A stretch of DNA of 64,000 nucleotides. It comes from Euzebyales bacterium. Lineage in GTDB: Bacteria > Actinomycetota > Nitriliruptoria > Euzebyales > JAHELV01. Location of the stretch: the NCBI GenBank assembly GCA_036374135.1, contig DASUUK010000034.1:62001-126000 (forward strand), in the 5' to 3' direction. Of the stretch, positions 63,944 to 64,000 are shown piece by piece. The translations under genes and the position numbers were made by a program. Position 1 is the first letter of the stretch. Each line of letters begins with the position of its first letter. Below the pieces are notes generated by a model. The model was given only the letters and a program-made list of their open reading frames with translations, was not told the DNA's origin and did not search any database.

Positions 63944-64000
63944 GAGGCAACGCTACCGCTCGCCCCACGGGGCGGGGCGCGACCCCGCTCGCGACCGTAG

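Overview
The window is GC-rich (roughly 70% by eye), densely coded, and typical of an actinobacterium. Supporting signs are the ctaB-tkt-tal arrangement, a sigma factor gene near a second type II topoisomerase pair, actinobacterial-style paa genes, and operons stitched together by ATGA/GTGA overlaps. A deep-branching high-GC lineage such as Nitriliruptoria is my guess, not something the sequence proves. No rRNA, tRNA, CRISPR array or complete insertion sequence was seen.

Layout. (1) 1-7400, minus strand: a tightly overlapped catabolic operon. It runs ring-opening amidohydrolase (barbiturase/cyanuric acid hydrolase family), CodA-like amidohydrolase, NCS2 nucleobase permease, carbamate kinase, then allH, allF and the start of allG (oxamate carbamoyltransferase subunits). 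I read it as a pathway that opens a carbamoyl-bearing ring and recovers ATP through carbamoyl phosphate. (2) 7706-9043: a DddP-type DMSP lyase candidate with all known active-site residues. (3) 9130-9942: two decayed genes, a 2OG-oxygenase-like fragment and a LysR regulator. (4) 10043-17189, plus strand: branched-chain-amino-acid-type ABC transporter (livF, G, H, M, K) with an acyl-CoA synthetase embedded in it. (5) 17263-31053, minus strand: phenylacetate catabolism. It holds paaK, a fused indolepyruvate ferredoxin oxidoreductase, paaZ, E, D, C, B, A, an enoyl-CoA hydratase, a TetR regulator and a PaaI thioesterase. Two identical TetR-type operators overlap the paaA and paaI promoters.

(6) 31136-38674, minus strand: a CrtI-like oxidoreductase with an unrecognised partner, a HAD phosphatase, glpD, then plsC, fabG and fabD. 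(7) 39065-43159: heme O synthase divergent from transketolase-transaldolase. (8) 43268-49854, minus strand: ABC-F ATPase, prolyl-tRNA synthetase, nitroreductase and a ParC/GyrA-like subunit. (9) 50025-54347: glycosyltransferase, then a betaine-binding lipoprotein with a BCCT carrier. (10) 54607-61404: ParE/GyrB-like subunit, a tiny membrane protein, dapE-dapD-dapC of the succinylase lysine route, and a group 2-type sigma factor with a clear promoter. (11) 61492-63943: a HhH-GPD DNA glycosylase and a convergent, overlapping SDR/DUF2867 protein.

Three families of short repeats run through regions 4 and 5. One is a hairpin-forming spacer element placed just before start codons. The other two are inserted in frame inside coding sequences (acs, paaD, paaZ). 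One of these is read in different frames in different genes, so it spreads as DNA rather than as a protein motif.
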